Below are positions 17,395 to 29,650 of a stretch of DNA of 64,000 bases, one piece after another. The first letter of the stretch is position 1. Every line of letters begins with the position of its first letter. The position numbers were made by a program, and so were the translations under genes. Below the pieces are notes generated by a model, which made no database searches, was not told where the DNA came from, and saw nothing but the letters and a program-made list of their open reading frames with translations. The DNA is from Paragonimus westermani. Its lineage: Eukaryota > Platyhelminthes > Trematoda > Plagiorchiida > Troglotrematidae. The stretch is from NCBI GenBank assembly GCA_008508345.1, contig QNGE01000286.1:270190-334189 (forward strand), read 5' to 3'.

Positions 17395-17848
17395 TACATT
17401 CTTTTCTTCGGCTTTGTTGGTGAGTTGTATGATGAATGGCCTGCCTGGCTCTTCACAATTGTGCAAGAAACTTGCTTTCCATCCCTATCTTCTTTAGGTT
17501 GCACCAACCTGCAATCCTATACTGCAACGCTTCTTGTATTACGCTTCATAAATCTTTCTTCTCAGTGTAGATCTCGTCATTGCAGCCTCTCTCTGTTTAG
17601 TTTCCGAGAGATAAGGGTTTCTCTTCCTTATTAGCCAATCAACTGGCTAACCAGCATTGGCCGGCTGGACAGAAAGGCCCCACTGTCACATCCCAGTCTT
17701 ATTCCTTCGGGTTTACACTGGATATGTGGTGTGCTGGTGGAACTGCAATTGGTGCAGCGCAAGCCAGTTGCAGTGATATATAAGCGCAGGCGTCCTTTGG
17801 CTTCGGTCACTGTGACAGGCTAATCCGAATCGGATGCCGCCAACCGTN
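17395..17848 (+). repeat. Hairpin-containing interspersed repeat, copy 2
   Basis: This is a diverged copy of the family at 15040-15365 and 35620-36050. It is alignable from a TTTTCTTCGGCTTTGTTGGT start through AACCAGCATTGGCCGGCTGG to AATCCGAATCGGATGCCGCC. Its hairpin at 17742-17774 has arms ACTGCAATTGG and CCAGTTGCAGT. Two base pairs differ from copy 1 by double, pairing-preserving changes. A single N at 17848 marks an unresolved base at the copy's 3' end. Confidence 0.7.
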
Positions 17849-19689
17849 AGGCTGTGATTTCTTTAACACTGTTGTACATCAATAAATTCGGTGTCTCAAT
17901 CCATGAATAACAATTGCTTACTGCTGCCAGTACCAGGTCATCGCCTTATTACTTGCGTGGGAGGTTTCAATTCAAGTACGATTTCTAGGGCTATTCGAAG
18001 TCCCTAATTCTGAGCATCACAGTCGCCCCATTGTTCGTTTCGCTGGTTTGGATCGTGCGCTCACTCGGTGTCGAGGTAACCCAGTTGGCCAGCCCAATGC
18101 CATCGGGTGCGTTTCCAGGCTTCGGATTGAAGAGCGGCCCACCACGTGAAGGCTAACTGTGAAATAAGCACGGCACTACCAGGGCAGTCACGGACAATGG
18201 GAGGTAGTAGTACCAGATCGCGGTGGATTCCCGACTGGTAGCCGGGTCTCCTGTGAAATACTACACAAGATCTGACGACGCTACAACTTGGCGCACGTTG
18301 CTCACCACGAAAGCATTTTAACTGTTCGGAACGGGAATACATGGGCCCGCGGACAGCACGCGAACATCATCGATTTCTGCCAACCATCAACAGCTCTTGT
18401 GAAAAGCATATGAATCACTGTGATAATCACCGGATCCAACAGGTGGGAATAGTGCGCCGGATATCTTGAATGGCTGGACTTCATTCGGATAAATTTGGCT
18501 ACTGCATCCAGACAACAAGATACAGGTGTCACAAAAACCTTGTCAGCCTTGGACCGACAGGTCTGTCAACTCCATTACCCCAGATCTCTTTCCTGGTAAG
18601 TGTTCGAACGATCAGGCTGGTTCAATCGCAACCTCATGCACAGTGCACTGGGTATCCCGGATGAACGGACCCCATCGAAAGCGAGTATGAACTGAACTAC
18701 TGATGGCCAACGGCCCCCAACCGATTGCATACTGCGTGCCTTACGTGTGTGCCCAATTTCTCTTATAGTAAAATCCTCATGTGGGGCATTTGAGGTCAAT
18801 CGGCTTCCTAGGTTTGGAGAACAAAGGTATGTTGCCCTTAAGACAAATATGAATCTATCACAAATCAAAAGCTCGGTCTCACGTTTTTGCCGCAACCTTA
18901 TGAACGGGACATCAGCGATCGGCTTTGTTTCATACCAGACTCCGCTAAACCAAAGCAATGTGTTACTTCTTCTCTTAGCCTCCTAAATGATACTTTGCTT
19001 GGTGATCCTCCAGTCCTCTTGCCGACAAACATTCAAGACTTACCTCATTTACTGTTTGTAATGAAACACAACCAAAATGATAGAGCACCAAAAATCAAGG
19101 TGAGGTAGTTGTTAGACTGAAAAGCCTTATTGGCATCACTGACAACATAGGCCAGCCAACTTCAATCTCGAACAATTGTGCATATAGGTTGACAAAAGAG
19201 GGCCTGTACGTACACTGGAGACGACGAGAGTCTTGAGTGTCATGGGTTCGGAGTATGATGATATAGACGCTGAAGCTGGCTTCCGTAGGAAGTTTCTGGC
19301 GTTTTGGTTGTGATCCAAAGGACACGCTTGAATGAGGACGCTATCGAGTGTGGCAAAGAACGGAAGTCAATGGAACTCACGTTGAATTTGCGCATACATT
19401 GGCGTAACACGCTGTTTTCTGTCCATATTCACCTTTTTACACAACAATTTTGTAAGTCCAGTGCACAAAATGCTCTTTCAAAACTGCACAACTTTGTTGC
19501 AAAACCACGAATTGGGGACATGGTCGTTGAAGAGGTAGAGCACACCAAAGTGTTCTAACCTGAATAACATCAAAATATTGCATGCAATTGATGGTACGCC
19601 TCACTTAGTAAGTGTTGAAGTCAGACAGGAGACAGTCAGTAGAAAAAGCGATACATAGGCCTATCACAGAAGTGCGAAAATTCACCGGG
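17849..19689. other. Intronic DNA, mostly unrecognised
   Basis: This lies inside calcineurin intron 2. Frames of 79-127 codons between 18575 and 19108 overlap on both strands and were not recognised. A 73-bp segment at 19044-19116 on the gene's strand has good splice-site text but carries stops. Confidence 0.4.
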
Positions 19690-19955
19690 TATGTTGGCTT
19701 GGCCATGTGTTTCGCATTGCAAACAATTATGTGCCTCTTCTAGCAGCACTCGTTAACGCAGATGAAGGTTGCGAAGAGTACCGAGAGGATGGCGTCATAA
19801 CGTAACATTAACAGTCCGACCAATAGTTTGAAAAATACTTAACAATATCCGGATGGCACAACTGTAGACACCCAATGTGCCCAATAAAGTTGCTGGCGAC
19901 CCAGAGAATGAACAGCTGTGAAGATGTGTCAGAAGCACTCGGTAATCACCAGATG
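19690..19955 (+). pseudogene. RTE-type LINE C-terminal fragment
   Basis: A frame from about 19693 reads WLGHVFRIANNYVP, then LLAALVNADEG and EEYREDG. This follows the C-terminal text of RTE reverse transcriptases (W-x-GHVLRM...LP..AL...G...R-x-GG). The 33.2-kb element has the matching segment MGHVLRMPAERLPYRALYTEA. Stops appear soon after, and the RT core is absent. It lies in calcineurin intron 2, opposite to the gene. Confidence 0.55.
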
Positions 19956-20610
19956 GAGGATGAGGAAAAGTATCCTAAACTACAAATATCTTTCCAAGAG
20001 ATGCGAACCGTCACATTCACATTAACTGAATATACCTTCAGGAACTGCTGAGTCTCCGCCAAAAATGAGAGAGTACTGAGCATCCAGAATGGAAGGTACA
20101 CGAATTAGCACACCGGTCGCAATGGATTGTTAACTTCGTGATTCCCCTCGTCGCGCCGTGAGAATAAGCCCGGAAACAAACGCTAGGAAACAGCATCTCC
20201 GCCGGAGCCAGATTTCTTCCCTAAACAGCGGTGAACATTACCGTGTACCCATTACAAACGAACGTTAAGTGCTTTATGCAAACAGATTCACATACAGCAA
20301 GATTAAACAAACATAACCACACAAACTATCGTGTTACCGGTCACCGTGGGGATGGCTGCACTGACATCAATGGAGCGTTTGTAACACGCATCAATTAGAT
20401 AAATAGAACCAAAGTTTAAAACCACAACCAAGACCTCGAATAGTAAACGCTAAGGACAACAAACACCTTTGTTCGGCCGTTCCCCACAGAAGAAAGCATA
20501 AATACACATTGCAAAAGCTAGAAAAGCTGTTCAATGGCTGGCGAGCAGCTTAAAGATAAACCGCTTAGATTTTCAAGTGACGGAGTAAACATGGTGTGTA
20601 GGATACTCAC

Positions 20611-20811
20611 CGGTAACGGGGGCATCAATGTTTAATACGGTACTCTCCTTTCGTAAAAGAGCGGCACCACCATTGATTATTTTCAGAGCAACCTCCTCAG
20701 TGACGCGACCTTCAAGTATGAAATGTTGCTTGAGTTTATCTATTCTAGGACCGCCTCTGTCATCGAATACATCAGTGACTGTTAGTCTGTATGTGGGTGG
20801 ATGTGGAACAC
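20611..20811 (-). CDS. Calcineurin A, coding exon 2
   Basis: This 201-nt exon lies between an acceptor with a clear pyrimidine tract (TTTTTCTTCTCCTAG, reading into 20811) and a GTGAGT donor at 20610-20605. It encodes 66 full codons from VPHPPTYRLT to IDAPVT, with split codons at both ends. The order (VP-x-PP, a DVFDD segment, PRIDKLKQH, EGRVTEEVALKII, LLRKE, IDAPVT) follows the N-terminal helices of calcineurin A just before the first metal-binding motif. An open frame on the opposite strand over the same bases is only a shadow. Exon 3 supplies TT to complete the Val codon, so VT-VCGDIHG is continuous. Confidence 0.97.
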
Positions 20812-21489
20812 CTAGGAGAAGAAAAAGGATTAAAAATGTAATAGTTGTTGAAACTCAGGATCAAAATGAAAATGCATTTGAAGCTCACGGATTTGCACAC
20901 AAGGATGATGCTTCGCATCATCCCATATGGTATGTCGCATGTGGATTGTGTATTAAAGAGAACCCCAGACACGAATAACGGTAATTCACAGATATGAATG
21001 ATCCGCAATGCTAAGGTTTCACATGGGCCCAATCAACAATTTAATGAAACCTACTTAATATCTCGTTGATCAGCTGTCCTACTGGTAAGCTAAATGCCCC
21101 ATGTTTAGTCCGCTACAGACAGTGGATAGAAAATTCAGACACAAAGAGGAGCGGAGAATGCTTGGATGGCCGGGTGAACCTAATGAAATCAAAAGTTAAT
21201 CGGGTCAACGAAATGTGATTGGTTCCTGTGCATACAATAACTACCCATTAATTGTTTAACGGCACAATGACTATTGCACTCAGATATTACTACGGCGCAC
21301 GCCGTTCGTTGGTCGATTTTGTCTTGTGCAAAACGCTTGAACTTTGTCTGACATGCTCTGAACAATGAGATGGGAATCACACGACGGTATACAACATTCA
21401 TGACGAAGGTTACTCAAGGAGATGGAAATGCGGCATGTTACACTTTATCCAAAACGTATTATTGTTCCTAACCCATTGCTTATGGACCA

Positions 21490-22300
21490 ATAATCATGAT
21501 CGTCATAGACAGCAATAAATCAGTGGTTCTATCTTATGCTTAACTGCCACGCAACCATGAAGAAAAAAGCAATCCCATGCCGGGAAGAGAGAAAAGAATG
21601 ATAAGCGGGACTTGAGTAAGAAAAATACCTACGTCTTTATTCCTGGTGCCGAAACAGTTGAACGGTTCACCGCAAACCATAACTTGAGTTAAAGTATGAA
21701 ACCAAAACGTCGACATTACGTTCACATACCTATTTGGCACACCTTCATGTTCAGGTAACTGAAAGTGTCGATCGATCCACTAAATTAAACGCACCCTAAT
21801 AGTAGAGAACCACGGCAGCTGTCGATCAGTGGTGCACATGACACTGCTGCACAAGTTCGCACAGTAAACATTTGATCAATACATCCCTGTCCAGGATGAA
21901 ACCCTGCCTGTCCCTCTCTAATGTATGCCTCCCGAGCTGAAGTTAGTCGACGAAGTATAAAGATTGCTAGAAACCTGGCAACTAATTCCCCCATGGTTTT
22001 CGCAAAGGCCTCGGATAACTTTCCTGAACATAGGAACTATTATCGAGTGACCCCAACACGAAGAGATGGTCTGCGTCGTCCACACCAGTTGGAACAACTG
22101 TGCCAAGGCCTCTACTCACGCCTCCACCACCTTCTTTGAGAAGTGCCGGCACGAGACGACCTGGATCAGCAAATTTATTGCATGTGAGAGGCGAAATACA
22201 ATTGCCAACCTTAATCTCAGTGGGTGCTGCTAAATCTACGGAACCGGGTGCTACACTACAAGTTTGTGGCGGCAACACAGTAGACGCACGAAGTCAGCCA
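21490..22300 (-). pseudogene. RTE-type LINE reverse transcriptase remnant with 3' end
   Basis: Reading leftward from about 22280 there are shifted frames for VPALLKEGGGGVSRGL, FQLVWTTQTISS, CENHGGIS (the CDNHRGIS motif before RT motif A) and ILRRLTSAREAYIREGQAGF with HPGQGCIDQMFTVR. Near 21730 comes GVPNRYVNVM, the motif-A-to-B linker. The 3' end (about 21490-21650) matches the insert at 30326-30542 and finishes in an ATGACGATCATGAT-like tail. That is consistent with the short (ATG)n tails of RTE elements. Many stops and shifts mean it is dead. It lies in calcineurin intron 1, on the gene's strand. Confidence 0.75.
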
Positions 22301-22759
22301 AACTGACCCTCAAAGGGTTCCGTCCACCGCTCTATCCCTCTGGACTTATTATGGATGAGCGTGCCAACTGTATGGCTGATTGTTTCACTAACAATAATCC
22401 GCTGAAGGAATAATGAGTTATATCGGGGAGTTCATTCACGATAGAACCTCAAGTGAAAGAAAGGTGCAGATCTCAAGCATGAAGCCGCTATGGCACAGCA
22501 GGATTGCAGGCACGTCGAAATGTGTTGACAAAGAGGACGTTTACATAACAGGTGACTTGTTACAGAATCCACGGGTAAAGTCTCAAACCAGTGCGGCATT
22601 ACATCAAGTAACATGCAATCAACGAGCGCCGTCGTCGGCAGTTGGTTTGAAGAAAGTACAATGAAATTCAGTGCAAGTCCCTCGCTAGTACCGTTTCGAA
22701 AGGCACGTAAGAATGAGGGTCGGACTCAGATTCGACATTGTTCTGGCCACTTCTGAGTT

Positions 22760-23075
22760 AGTAATCGCTGGTAATTAGCAAGTGATTTGGTTGATATAAA
22801 CTGAACATCACTCGCAATAAATCGCAGCTTTCACAATCCCATAGATTTTCATTGAGTCTCATTCGAGAAGACGCACTATATACAAGTTTCACCCTTGTTA
22901 GAGCAGCTCGTCAGTAGTGCATATCCTTGCTGCGGCCGGGACTAAACTCCGGTCACGACTTCATGAGGCAACCATATTCACCACTGGGCCATGATTTCAC
23001 ATTAGGCCCGATTGAGTCATCACATTTGAACGTTCAACCACATTCGCTCTCAAACAGCGCCGATTTCCCGATCGC
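22760..23075 (-). mobile_element. Hammerhead-ribozyme element, copy B
   Basis: In minus orientation it runs from GTTGAACGTTCAAATGTGAT through a tRNA-like module (TGGCCCAGTGG box A, GAGTTTAGTCCC at box B) and CCGGCCGC to the ribozyme at 22873-22920. The tail ends with GCGAGTGATGTTCAG at about 22803-22817. It matches copy A along the same order but is clearly diverged. No inverted arm was found at its 5' side. The tail arm of copy C lies 0.4 kb away. Confidence 0.7.
22873..22920 (-). ncRNA. Hammerhead ribozyme, degenerate (copy B)
   Basis: In minus orientation, GCACTA is followed by CTGACGA, GAAA and a closing TAGTGC, so stem I is perfect and both core boxes are intact. Stem II (GCTGCTCTAACAAGGGT) no longer pairs well. 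Two extra bases lie between stem III and stem I. Probably inactive. Confidence 0.65.
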
Positions 23076-23194
23076 TTCCACTGTAACTATCCTGTTAACT
23101 GCAGTCAAAGACCTCATGACTAGGACTTCTCTCAAAGTTTAAACCACAGAAATCATTCAACTTGTTGGGCGATATTTCGATTGATGGTATGTAG

Positions 23195-23390
23195 TGAGGG
23201 ATTTGGTCTATATAAGCTGAACATCACACGCAATTGATTGCAGCTGTCGCAACAATGGTAAGCATTACTGACGAGGTCTTACAAGAGCGAAGCCCCATTA
23301 TGATGCTTCTTTTCGAAAGAAGCCTGTTGAAAGTCAATGGGAATACGACATCGGTGATCGACTGAGTGACGTAGGAATCAACATTAACCG
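23195..23390 (+). mobile_element. Hammerhead-ribozyme element, copy C (internally deleted)
   Basis: A left arm (CTGAACATCACACGCAATTG at about 23217-23236, continuing GATTGCAGCTG) is the inverted tail. It runs straight into the ribozyme at 23272, without the tRNA-like module. A tail with TTTTCGAAAGAAGCC follows. The same left-arm text occurs at 22800, within copy B's tail. The head-to-head pair in 650 bp could itself form a large hairpin. Confidence 0.65.
23272..23306 (+). ncRNA. Hammerhead ribozyme, degenerate (copy C)
   Basis: Stem I strands are GCATTA and TGATGC, which still pair: one pair changed from C-G to T-A relative to copy A and one is a wobble. CTGACGA is intact, but the second box reads GAAG instead of GAAA. 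Stem II (GGTCTTACAAGAGC) has one mismatch. Probably inactive because of the GAAA change. Confidence 0.65.
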
Positions 23391-26300
23391 TTCATAAATA
23401 CTATACAAATTACGTTTCACGTGCACATCCATGGTGGTGTATCTCGTTTACGCATTTTTCTGCCCATTTTAGCGCTCATACAAGCACTGTAGTATGAATA
23501 ATGGACCATTTTTTGTCAGTATTTCGCTGATTTCCCTATTCGTCGTAACAATCTATCTAGCCCGAATAATTTCTTCGGTAATGGGACAAATTCGCAATCA
23601 GCGCTTTGAGAGTGAACCCGACGTGGAAAATCCTATGAAACGACGGATCCGTCAATACCACACTTTTTGTGGCTTCCTTCTATTCATCGAGCACCCTCAG
23701 TTTGAAAAACTAGACAATTATCAAGTATACCACCCTATCGGTCCTTGAAATTATTTCGGAGTGAAACGTGTCTGAGCTGGCCATATCTGCCCATTAGAGT
23801 CTTTATGTGGCCCAGAAAAGGAAGTTTCACATCTGTTGGCTACCATCAAACAAAGGAATGATTAGTAACTCACACAATTCGTTTGGCATCTCAAGTCACT
23901 CATAGAGGACTTTAAGATTGATGAAGCTCTGCTTAAACAAATACAAGAACAAATGCTTTCGAATTCCCGAGCAACTTCACATTAAACCGGATAACTGAAA
24001 ATTGCCACAAACAGTTGGTCGTGCCATTTCATTTAAAGTTGACACACCGCTACGAATGATGCAACAAATACTCTAGATCCGTTAGAAGACGAAGCAGATA
24101 ACACGGTCATTGTCATGTTAAGCACAAGATATGGACAAGATAGACACCAGTGACACAAACGTCGTGCCTGAGGTTGTAAACACTTTGACTGTGTTAAGAG
24201 GGACTATTTTCAGAAAGTTCATCTATTTAGTGAGCTCAACAAGGCAGTTGCCTCCTGATCACCATCTTCGAGTTGCATCATTACTACGACGGCAGTTCTC
24301 TCAAGCCTCTCGTGTTTTTTCGTCCAGATGGAAGCTAACGAACTGCAGAGCCTTAGTAAGTACTAGGAGTTCAAATAGCCATATGTCAGCTCATACCATG
24401 AGAAAAAACGTACAGAAAGTCCACAAATAACGTAACCGAAAAACAATGACGTGCAATTCCTTATCCAGTGCCAACTAAGGATATTGGACCATTTCATCAC
24501 GCAAAGCGGACAGTATTTTTCGGGCAAGACCCACCCCGACTCCCTAAGGCTACGAGCATTCCGCTCGGGGAGGGTAGACCATCATCAGCTTTATCTACGC
24601 AAATTGCCGGTTCGGCTTAAACCACCGCCACTTTCCATACTCAATCAGGAGATTACAAGCTCACAATGATTGAATTTTGAAGATCCAATTGTGAGGGTAA
24701 CCCCCTACACGAGGAAACATGCTGACGCTTTCCAGAAAGCATCGTCGAGTAATCGAATTCGCCAGAGTGCTCAAGTTCTTAATGAACACAGCAAAAAACG
24801 TTAAAAAATGGTCTCGAACCACAAGTCCCCCCCCAACTGACGCCTAGCTCCTTAACAGGGTAGGTGAGATGATTGAAAAACTAGCGAAATACTAGAAGTG
24901 TCATAAGCCATATCTGAAGAACGCGTACCAATGAATTCAAATTGAGGAAGACGAAGACACTTGACGTCGCTAAAGCCCGCGGACGCCTTTATATGCTGTA
25001 TGCCATTTGGTGAAACCAATGGGGCAGTCTGTTACCAGGAAACATTGTATCGCAGACAATCCCACAGATACGGACATGTGTATGCACAAACAGTTCGGTC
25101 GAACACAATTGTAGCTTTACAAGGAAAAGCATCCGGCAAATACGTATTCAATTCCAGCCTGACTAACATCATCGGCGAAAAGCTAGATACAACCGCTTGG
25201 CTTCCAAATGTCGAGCAGTAACGTACGACCCAGCCATAACCGTCCGAAACCTATCTATCAGTTACCCCTTCGGACAATTACCACGGTCGAACAAATTGTC
25301 GAATCACCTACGTGATAGTCATTACGGATTTCCTATATGGTACAGATCGTTAAACAACTCAATTACCCGTACATTACCACTTCGAAGCAAACGATCAAGG
25401 ATTTAAAAACATAACTGCATCTCACATTGTTGAATTAGGACATCCCACTGGTATCCAAAAGTGATGCGTCGACTTCCATCGCAGTGAATGGTCAGAATGG
25501 TCACCCTACCAACCAACCTACCGGAGACAGCCGACATCCAGCGTAAGACGTCATATAGCCAGCTAAATGATGAGGCTATAAGCACCAAGAGGCACACTGC
25601 TGTCAGTGATCAACAGCAGACCTTCCGGAAAAAACTATCATCGGCTAGCATCAGCTACAATAACACATCGAAGAGAACTTTCAAAAAAAGGAGGGCACAG
25701 GTCCCACCTACGATCAACCACATGACTCAAAATAAAGCGATTTTTTGATACTTCAAGAAATTCGTGAAAAATTGATCGCCGATCGCTACCGCGGAGTATG
25801 AGATCCATAGTTGTGATAAAAACGCGGATGAGCAGAATCGTATAATATACCTGACGCACTGAAAATCAAACTCATAACTTTGAACTTAGCAGTCCTCTTT
25901 CCACCCCCTTCTTATGAACTCAATAAACTTTGAAAACCAGCTGAAGCCTTGTTGCGTGGTTTGTGGTTCAGAAAGTTGACTGGATCAGTATTTCAAACTT
26001 TTTAACACGCCGATGAGTAAACGTCAGAACGTTGTTCGGAGTACAAATTGTCATCTGTGCTTGAAAACGAGTCATTTTGCGAAGTATTACAGATTGTACG
26101 AAGCGAGATAACGGCAGTCGTCACTGTGTTAGTGCATAATGAAACCACGGAACAGCAAGGTTCTAGTATATCGTCATCCACTGTCGTTTTAATTGCTGTA
26201 CCTGATATCGGTTTCAATGATCGGTTGCACTGGGCGTCGTTCCACTGATCGTGAAGTCTCGGTTGTGTTCAGTTATAATATCAGTTTTTTGGCCTCTGAT

Positions 26301-27179
26301 TCGGATACCACGTTGGCCTCCAGTGATTTGTCAAAACGGTTGAATTCGAATGACAATAAAACATCGTTGTCGTTTTCAATCTTGACTGAATTTCAAAGGG
26401 TAGACTGTCTTGAAGTCGAGTGTAATGTATCACCCCACGCCTATCGTGGAAATTGACACGTTGACTGCGTATGATCAGTGGAACAGCTCCCGCGTTCATA
26501 AAAAAACTGTTCCTCACACTAAGCAACTCGTTCAACTGGTGCACCTGAAGGATATACGATTTTCAATGTTTTCAGCCAAAAGTGTCGAAGCTTCATTGAG
26601 TTGAGGTGCTCCTGAAGCACATTTGATAGTCGAACAATGACGCGTCCAAGCTAACATCCGATGCCGTCCGAACGTTATTTGGTCAATTAATGCTCAGACC
26701 GTTAACTATAAACCTCTCTCCTAAAGCGTTCGGGAACTACCTGACTTCCGAGCGTTTCCTCGGGGCCTATCTCACCAAGGGGCACAAACGCATATTCCTT
26801 GATCGGCAGATGCACGTCCGTCGATGATGATGCTAAGACCATCTGTTAGGAAGCACAACTCCGAATCGACAGGTTTCGGAAAGGCAGTCTCCAGCCGAAG
26901 CTCTGCTGATGCGTAGACTGCGAACACTTGAGCCCCTGACGCTTATCAGGAATTTTCCGGTGGAACAACAGTTTAACGGGAGGGAGGGATATTGAATCCG
27001 TTTCTCTCAAATTGGTTAATCGGCACTGGCCAAGGAATATCACGAGATAGGGACCGCACGGAGGCCCGGCCGGATTCGGAGCCGCAAATGTGCAGTGCTG
27101 TGTGAATTTCAAGTTGACTCATGTGCCAATCAGATAAGACCGTTTCCGGAATCTCGCTTGTTTTTTCACGCTCCACTGG
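23391..27179. other. Intronic DNA, unrecognised; several short frames
   Basis: This is part of calcineurin intron 1. An ATG-started 84-codon frame at 23494-23748 (plus) contains one hydrophobic stretch (FFVSISLISLFVVTIYLARI) but has no known relatives. Frames at 24131-24430, 24961-25221, 25488-25748 and 26048-26248 (plus) and 26002-26544 (minus) were not recognised either. No clear transposon domain was found between 23.4 and 27.1 kb. Confidence 0.4.
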
Positions 27180-28220
27180 GTTTTACTGAGCCGACATGGT
27201 ATCAGGCCGATGAGGAACTTGAACACAGTAGACACTAGACTGATGCCTCCGTGGTTGTCACATAGACTTCGGACCACCTTTTAAAAAACGGGGATCACTA
27301 TTCACAAACACCGATTACGGAGTACCTCTTCAAATTCCCAAACTGTCTGAAGCAGTTCTATCAGTTCTTCTATCAACCCCTCCTCGCCATACCTAAAAAA
27401 ATAATTCGGGAAGAAACCCGATCCAGGAGCCTTGTTAAGCCCCAACAACTGAAGCCTCACGGTCACTTCTGCTTCCGACCGAGGGCCACCTGGGGCACAG
27501 TAGCTGACTATTCGGGTCCCGTTATCTATATGGTCCGGCTGAGACCAACCGAACTCTCCCTCAAAATGTTCAGCTCACCCGTCAAGTCGGCACGACCGGC
27601 TGGTGATAACTGTACCAGATTTCTCACGTATGGTCTTAAGCACGACCGCAAATCATGGCAAATGACTTTCTGCTATCATCAGGCAAATGGCTGTTCGACC
27701 AAATGGTGTTCACAGTCTTTGCACAAGCCTTTAGTCAGCTTGCGTTCAAGTTCTCGACGGTCGTGGTCATATTGAGAACCGGCGAAATCGAGCGACACTC
27801 GTTATTGAGGTTTATCGACGTGACAGAAATCCAGTTTTGTCTCAACTGCACAGCTCCTTCGGAACAACAGGTTCACAAGAGTTTCTCATGGTTATTTTGA
27901 CTTATTTCCTGCGTTCGTTTGGTTCTCCCAACTGAGTTGAACTGTGCAATTTGTTCACCAATGTTTCCCAGTAAGTGCTCTTTACAATCTTCGACCGACT
28001 AACAGTTGATGAACATGCATTTACGAGTGGACGACCTCTGGACAAACGACAAAGCAGTGAGCACGCATAACAGCTTGATTCGAGTCCAGGTGGTCCGGTT
28101 GCTCCAAAATGCACGACAGTTTTTGACAGACTGGCGCCACTTGTAACTGACTGCTATACGATCAAGTTGCACCCATAGTTCAGAAGCACACGGTGGTGTC
28201 CACGTACACATAAACTGATG
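27180..28220 (-). pseudogene. RTE-type LINE fragment: endonuclease end to RT start
   Basis: Reading leftward, the endonuclease end is near 28215-28080: WTPPCASELWVQLDRIAVSY, then KWRQSVKNCRAFWSN, close kin of the 1.0-kb copy. A broken linker domain follows (pieces such as LERKLTKGLCKDCEHHLVEQ and SRSCRLDGWAEHFE-like text). The RT start is near 27450-27180: LNKAPGSGFFP, then CDNHGGISLVSTVFKFLIGL. Many frameshifts and stops are present. The match stops abruptly at about 27180. Confidence 0.75.
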
Positions 28221-29282
28221 AATGTGATTAGTTTTCGCGTATTTACTCAATTTTGGCCAATATGGCAGCGTAAAAAACGCAGAAATCCCTATCAAAGTAG
28301 CTCTCCAGACGAACAAGGGCATGCAAGACTCGCTAGTACATTATGGTAGCGAAAGAAGTCAAGTTATTGTCCAGGGCGAGAAGAACGTGGCCGTTGCAGT
28401 CCTGAGGCACTATCTCAAGCTTTCAAGGGCAGTGGGAACCCCCGGATAGCTTAGCAGAACGACGAAAATTATGTGACGGAATGTGTGCAAGAAATTGTCA
28501 AACGTTCCTCTGTTATCAGCATTCTTGGAATTTATCACGTTTTCTTTGAAAAAGAATGCAATAAGTGAGACTAGAGAGGTTGAAAACTGTCTTGTCTTAC
28601 TTAATCCACGAATAATCCATGAACAAGAACTACATGACGGACACTAGTTTTGCTATGCAACATGCTTGATGAGCCTATATGGGCTTTAGTCTGGGATGAT
28701 GTATTGACATAGGGAGCTGGTAGCGTATTCAGGCACCCGGCTAAATTGGACCGCGTTTAAGTGCCTCCAAAAAGCGAAAGCCGCACGCGTCACGTTGTTC
28801 CATATTTTGACAAGGAGTAAAGATATGGTATGTTAAATCCGTGGCAAGAACCTGCCTGTTCTTCCCCAATATCCAATTCCTGGGCCACAATCACTGGACC
28901 GGATGGATGCCAGTACCTCGCTCACACACACCCTGGATCCTCCTTGCTTTCTTCTCAAATCTGATAACTATAGTACACTCACTCCAACTAAAAGGAGCAT
29001 CCTCAACCATCCGAACTAGCTAGAACAAACATGGTAGGGCCCCCACTACTGTCACATCATCTTTACATATTGACGACCCAGTAAACTAAAGGACGATTCA
29101 CACCGATGAGAGTAGTGTTTGAGTCTACGCATGTGCTCGAGTAAGATGGACAACCCTAAACAAACCTGCTATCGTTGACTTTGTCTGTTTTTGATCAACT
29201 CCGATCAGCTAACCTGACCCCGTGGTTATTTGTTTGCGAATATGGATTAGTAGCAGTGATTTGGAGATTTAAATCATCTCAA
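28221..29282. other. Intronic DNA with no recognised feature
   Basis: No coding domain was seen. A TTGATGAG...TTTAG stretch near 28668 looks faintly like a hammerhead but lacks the GAAA box. Confidence 0.4.
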
Positions 29283-29650
29283 ATCGAACACCATTCACAC
29301 TTGACCGCAGCCTTCGCACTCAGATAAGCCCTTCGGTCAGCCCACTCCGAAAGAATAATAGACTCGAGTTTCGCTCTTACTAGAGGGGCAAGCTGAACAA
29401 TACTCACATAAGGTTGTCGTTGAGCGCTCAGATTGGACTATTATTCCATGCTTATTGTGAGGTTACTGGCGTTATGCTTAACATGATGTTCTCACAAACA
29501 AGAGAGTCACAGTGCAAACTCTGATCCGGATAACGATATGCACCATTGATGAGCTCTAAGGGCGAAACTCAGGCTTAGTGCTTCCTTCCGAAGTGATCTG
29601 GCCAAAAGGCTTATCCGAATGCGAAGGCCGTAGCCAAGTGCGGGTGTTCC
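29283..29650 (+). mobile_element. Hammerhead-ribozyme element with inverted arms, copy D
   Basis: The left arm at 29283-29390 (TTGACCGCAGCCTTCGCACT...) is the imperfect inverted copy of the right end at about 29560-29650 (...ATGCGAAGGCCGTAGCCAAG). Here the inverted arm is longer than in copy A and includes the complement of part of the ribozyme (CTCGAGTTTCGCTCTTACTA at 29361). The middle keeps the lead-in (GTTGAGCGCTCAGATTGGAC) and a decayed tRNA-like module starting TGGCGTTATG. It confirms that the inverted-arm layout is a family trait. Confidence 0.7.
29540..29581 (+). ncRNA. Hammerhead ribozyme, degenerate (copy D)
   Basis: The frame is GCACCA, TTGATGA, GCTCTAAGGGC, GAAAC, CTCAGG, TTAGTGC. 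The first core base is changed (CTGATGA to TTGATGA), stem I has a mismatch, and the cleavage triplet is lost. The GAAA box is intact. Almost certainly inactive. Confidence 0.6.

Noticed and set aside
20628..20978. 116-codon plus-strand frame
   Set aside because: It is the antisense shadow of calcineurin exon 2 and its flanking intron.
28662..28705. CTTGATGAGCCTATATGGGC, possible decayed hammerhead
   Set aside because: The GAAA box is replaced by TTTA and no flanking family sequence (tRNA-like module or tail arm) is present.
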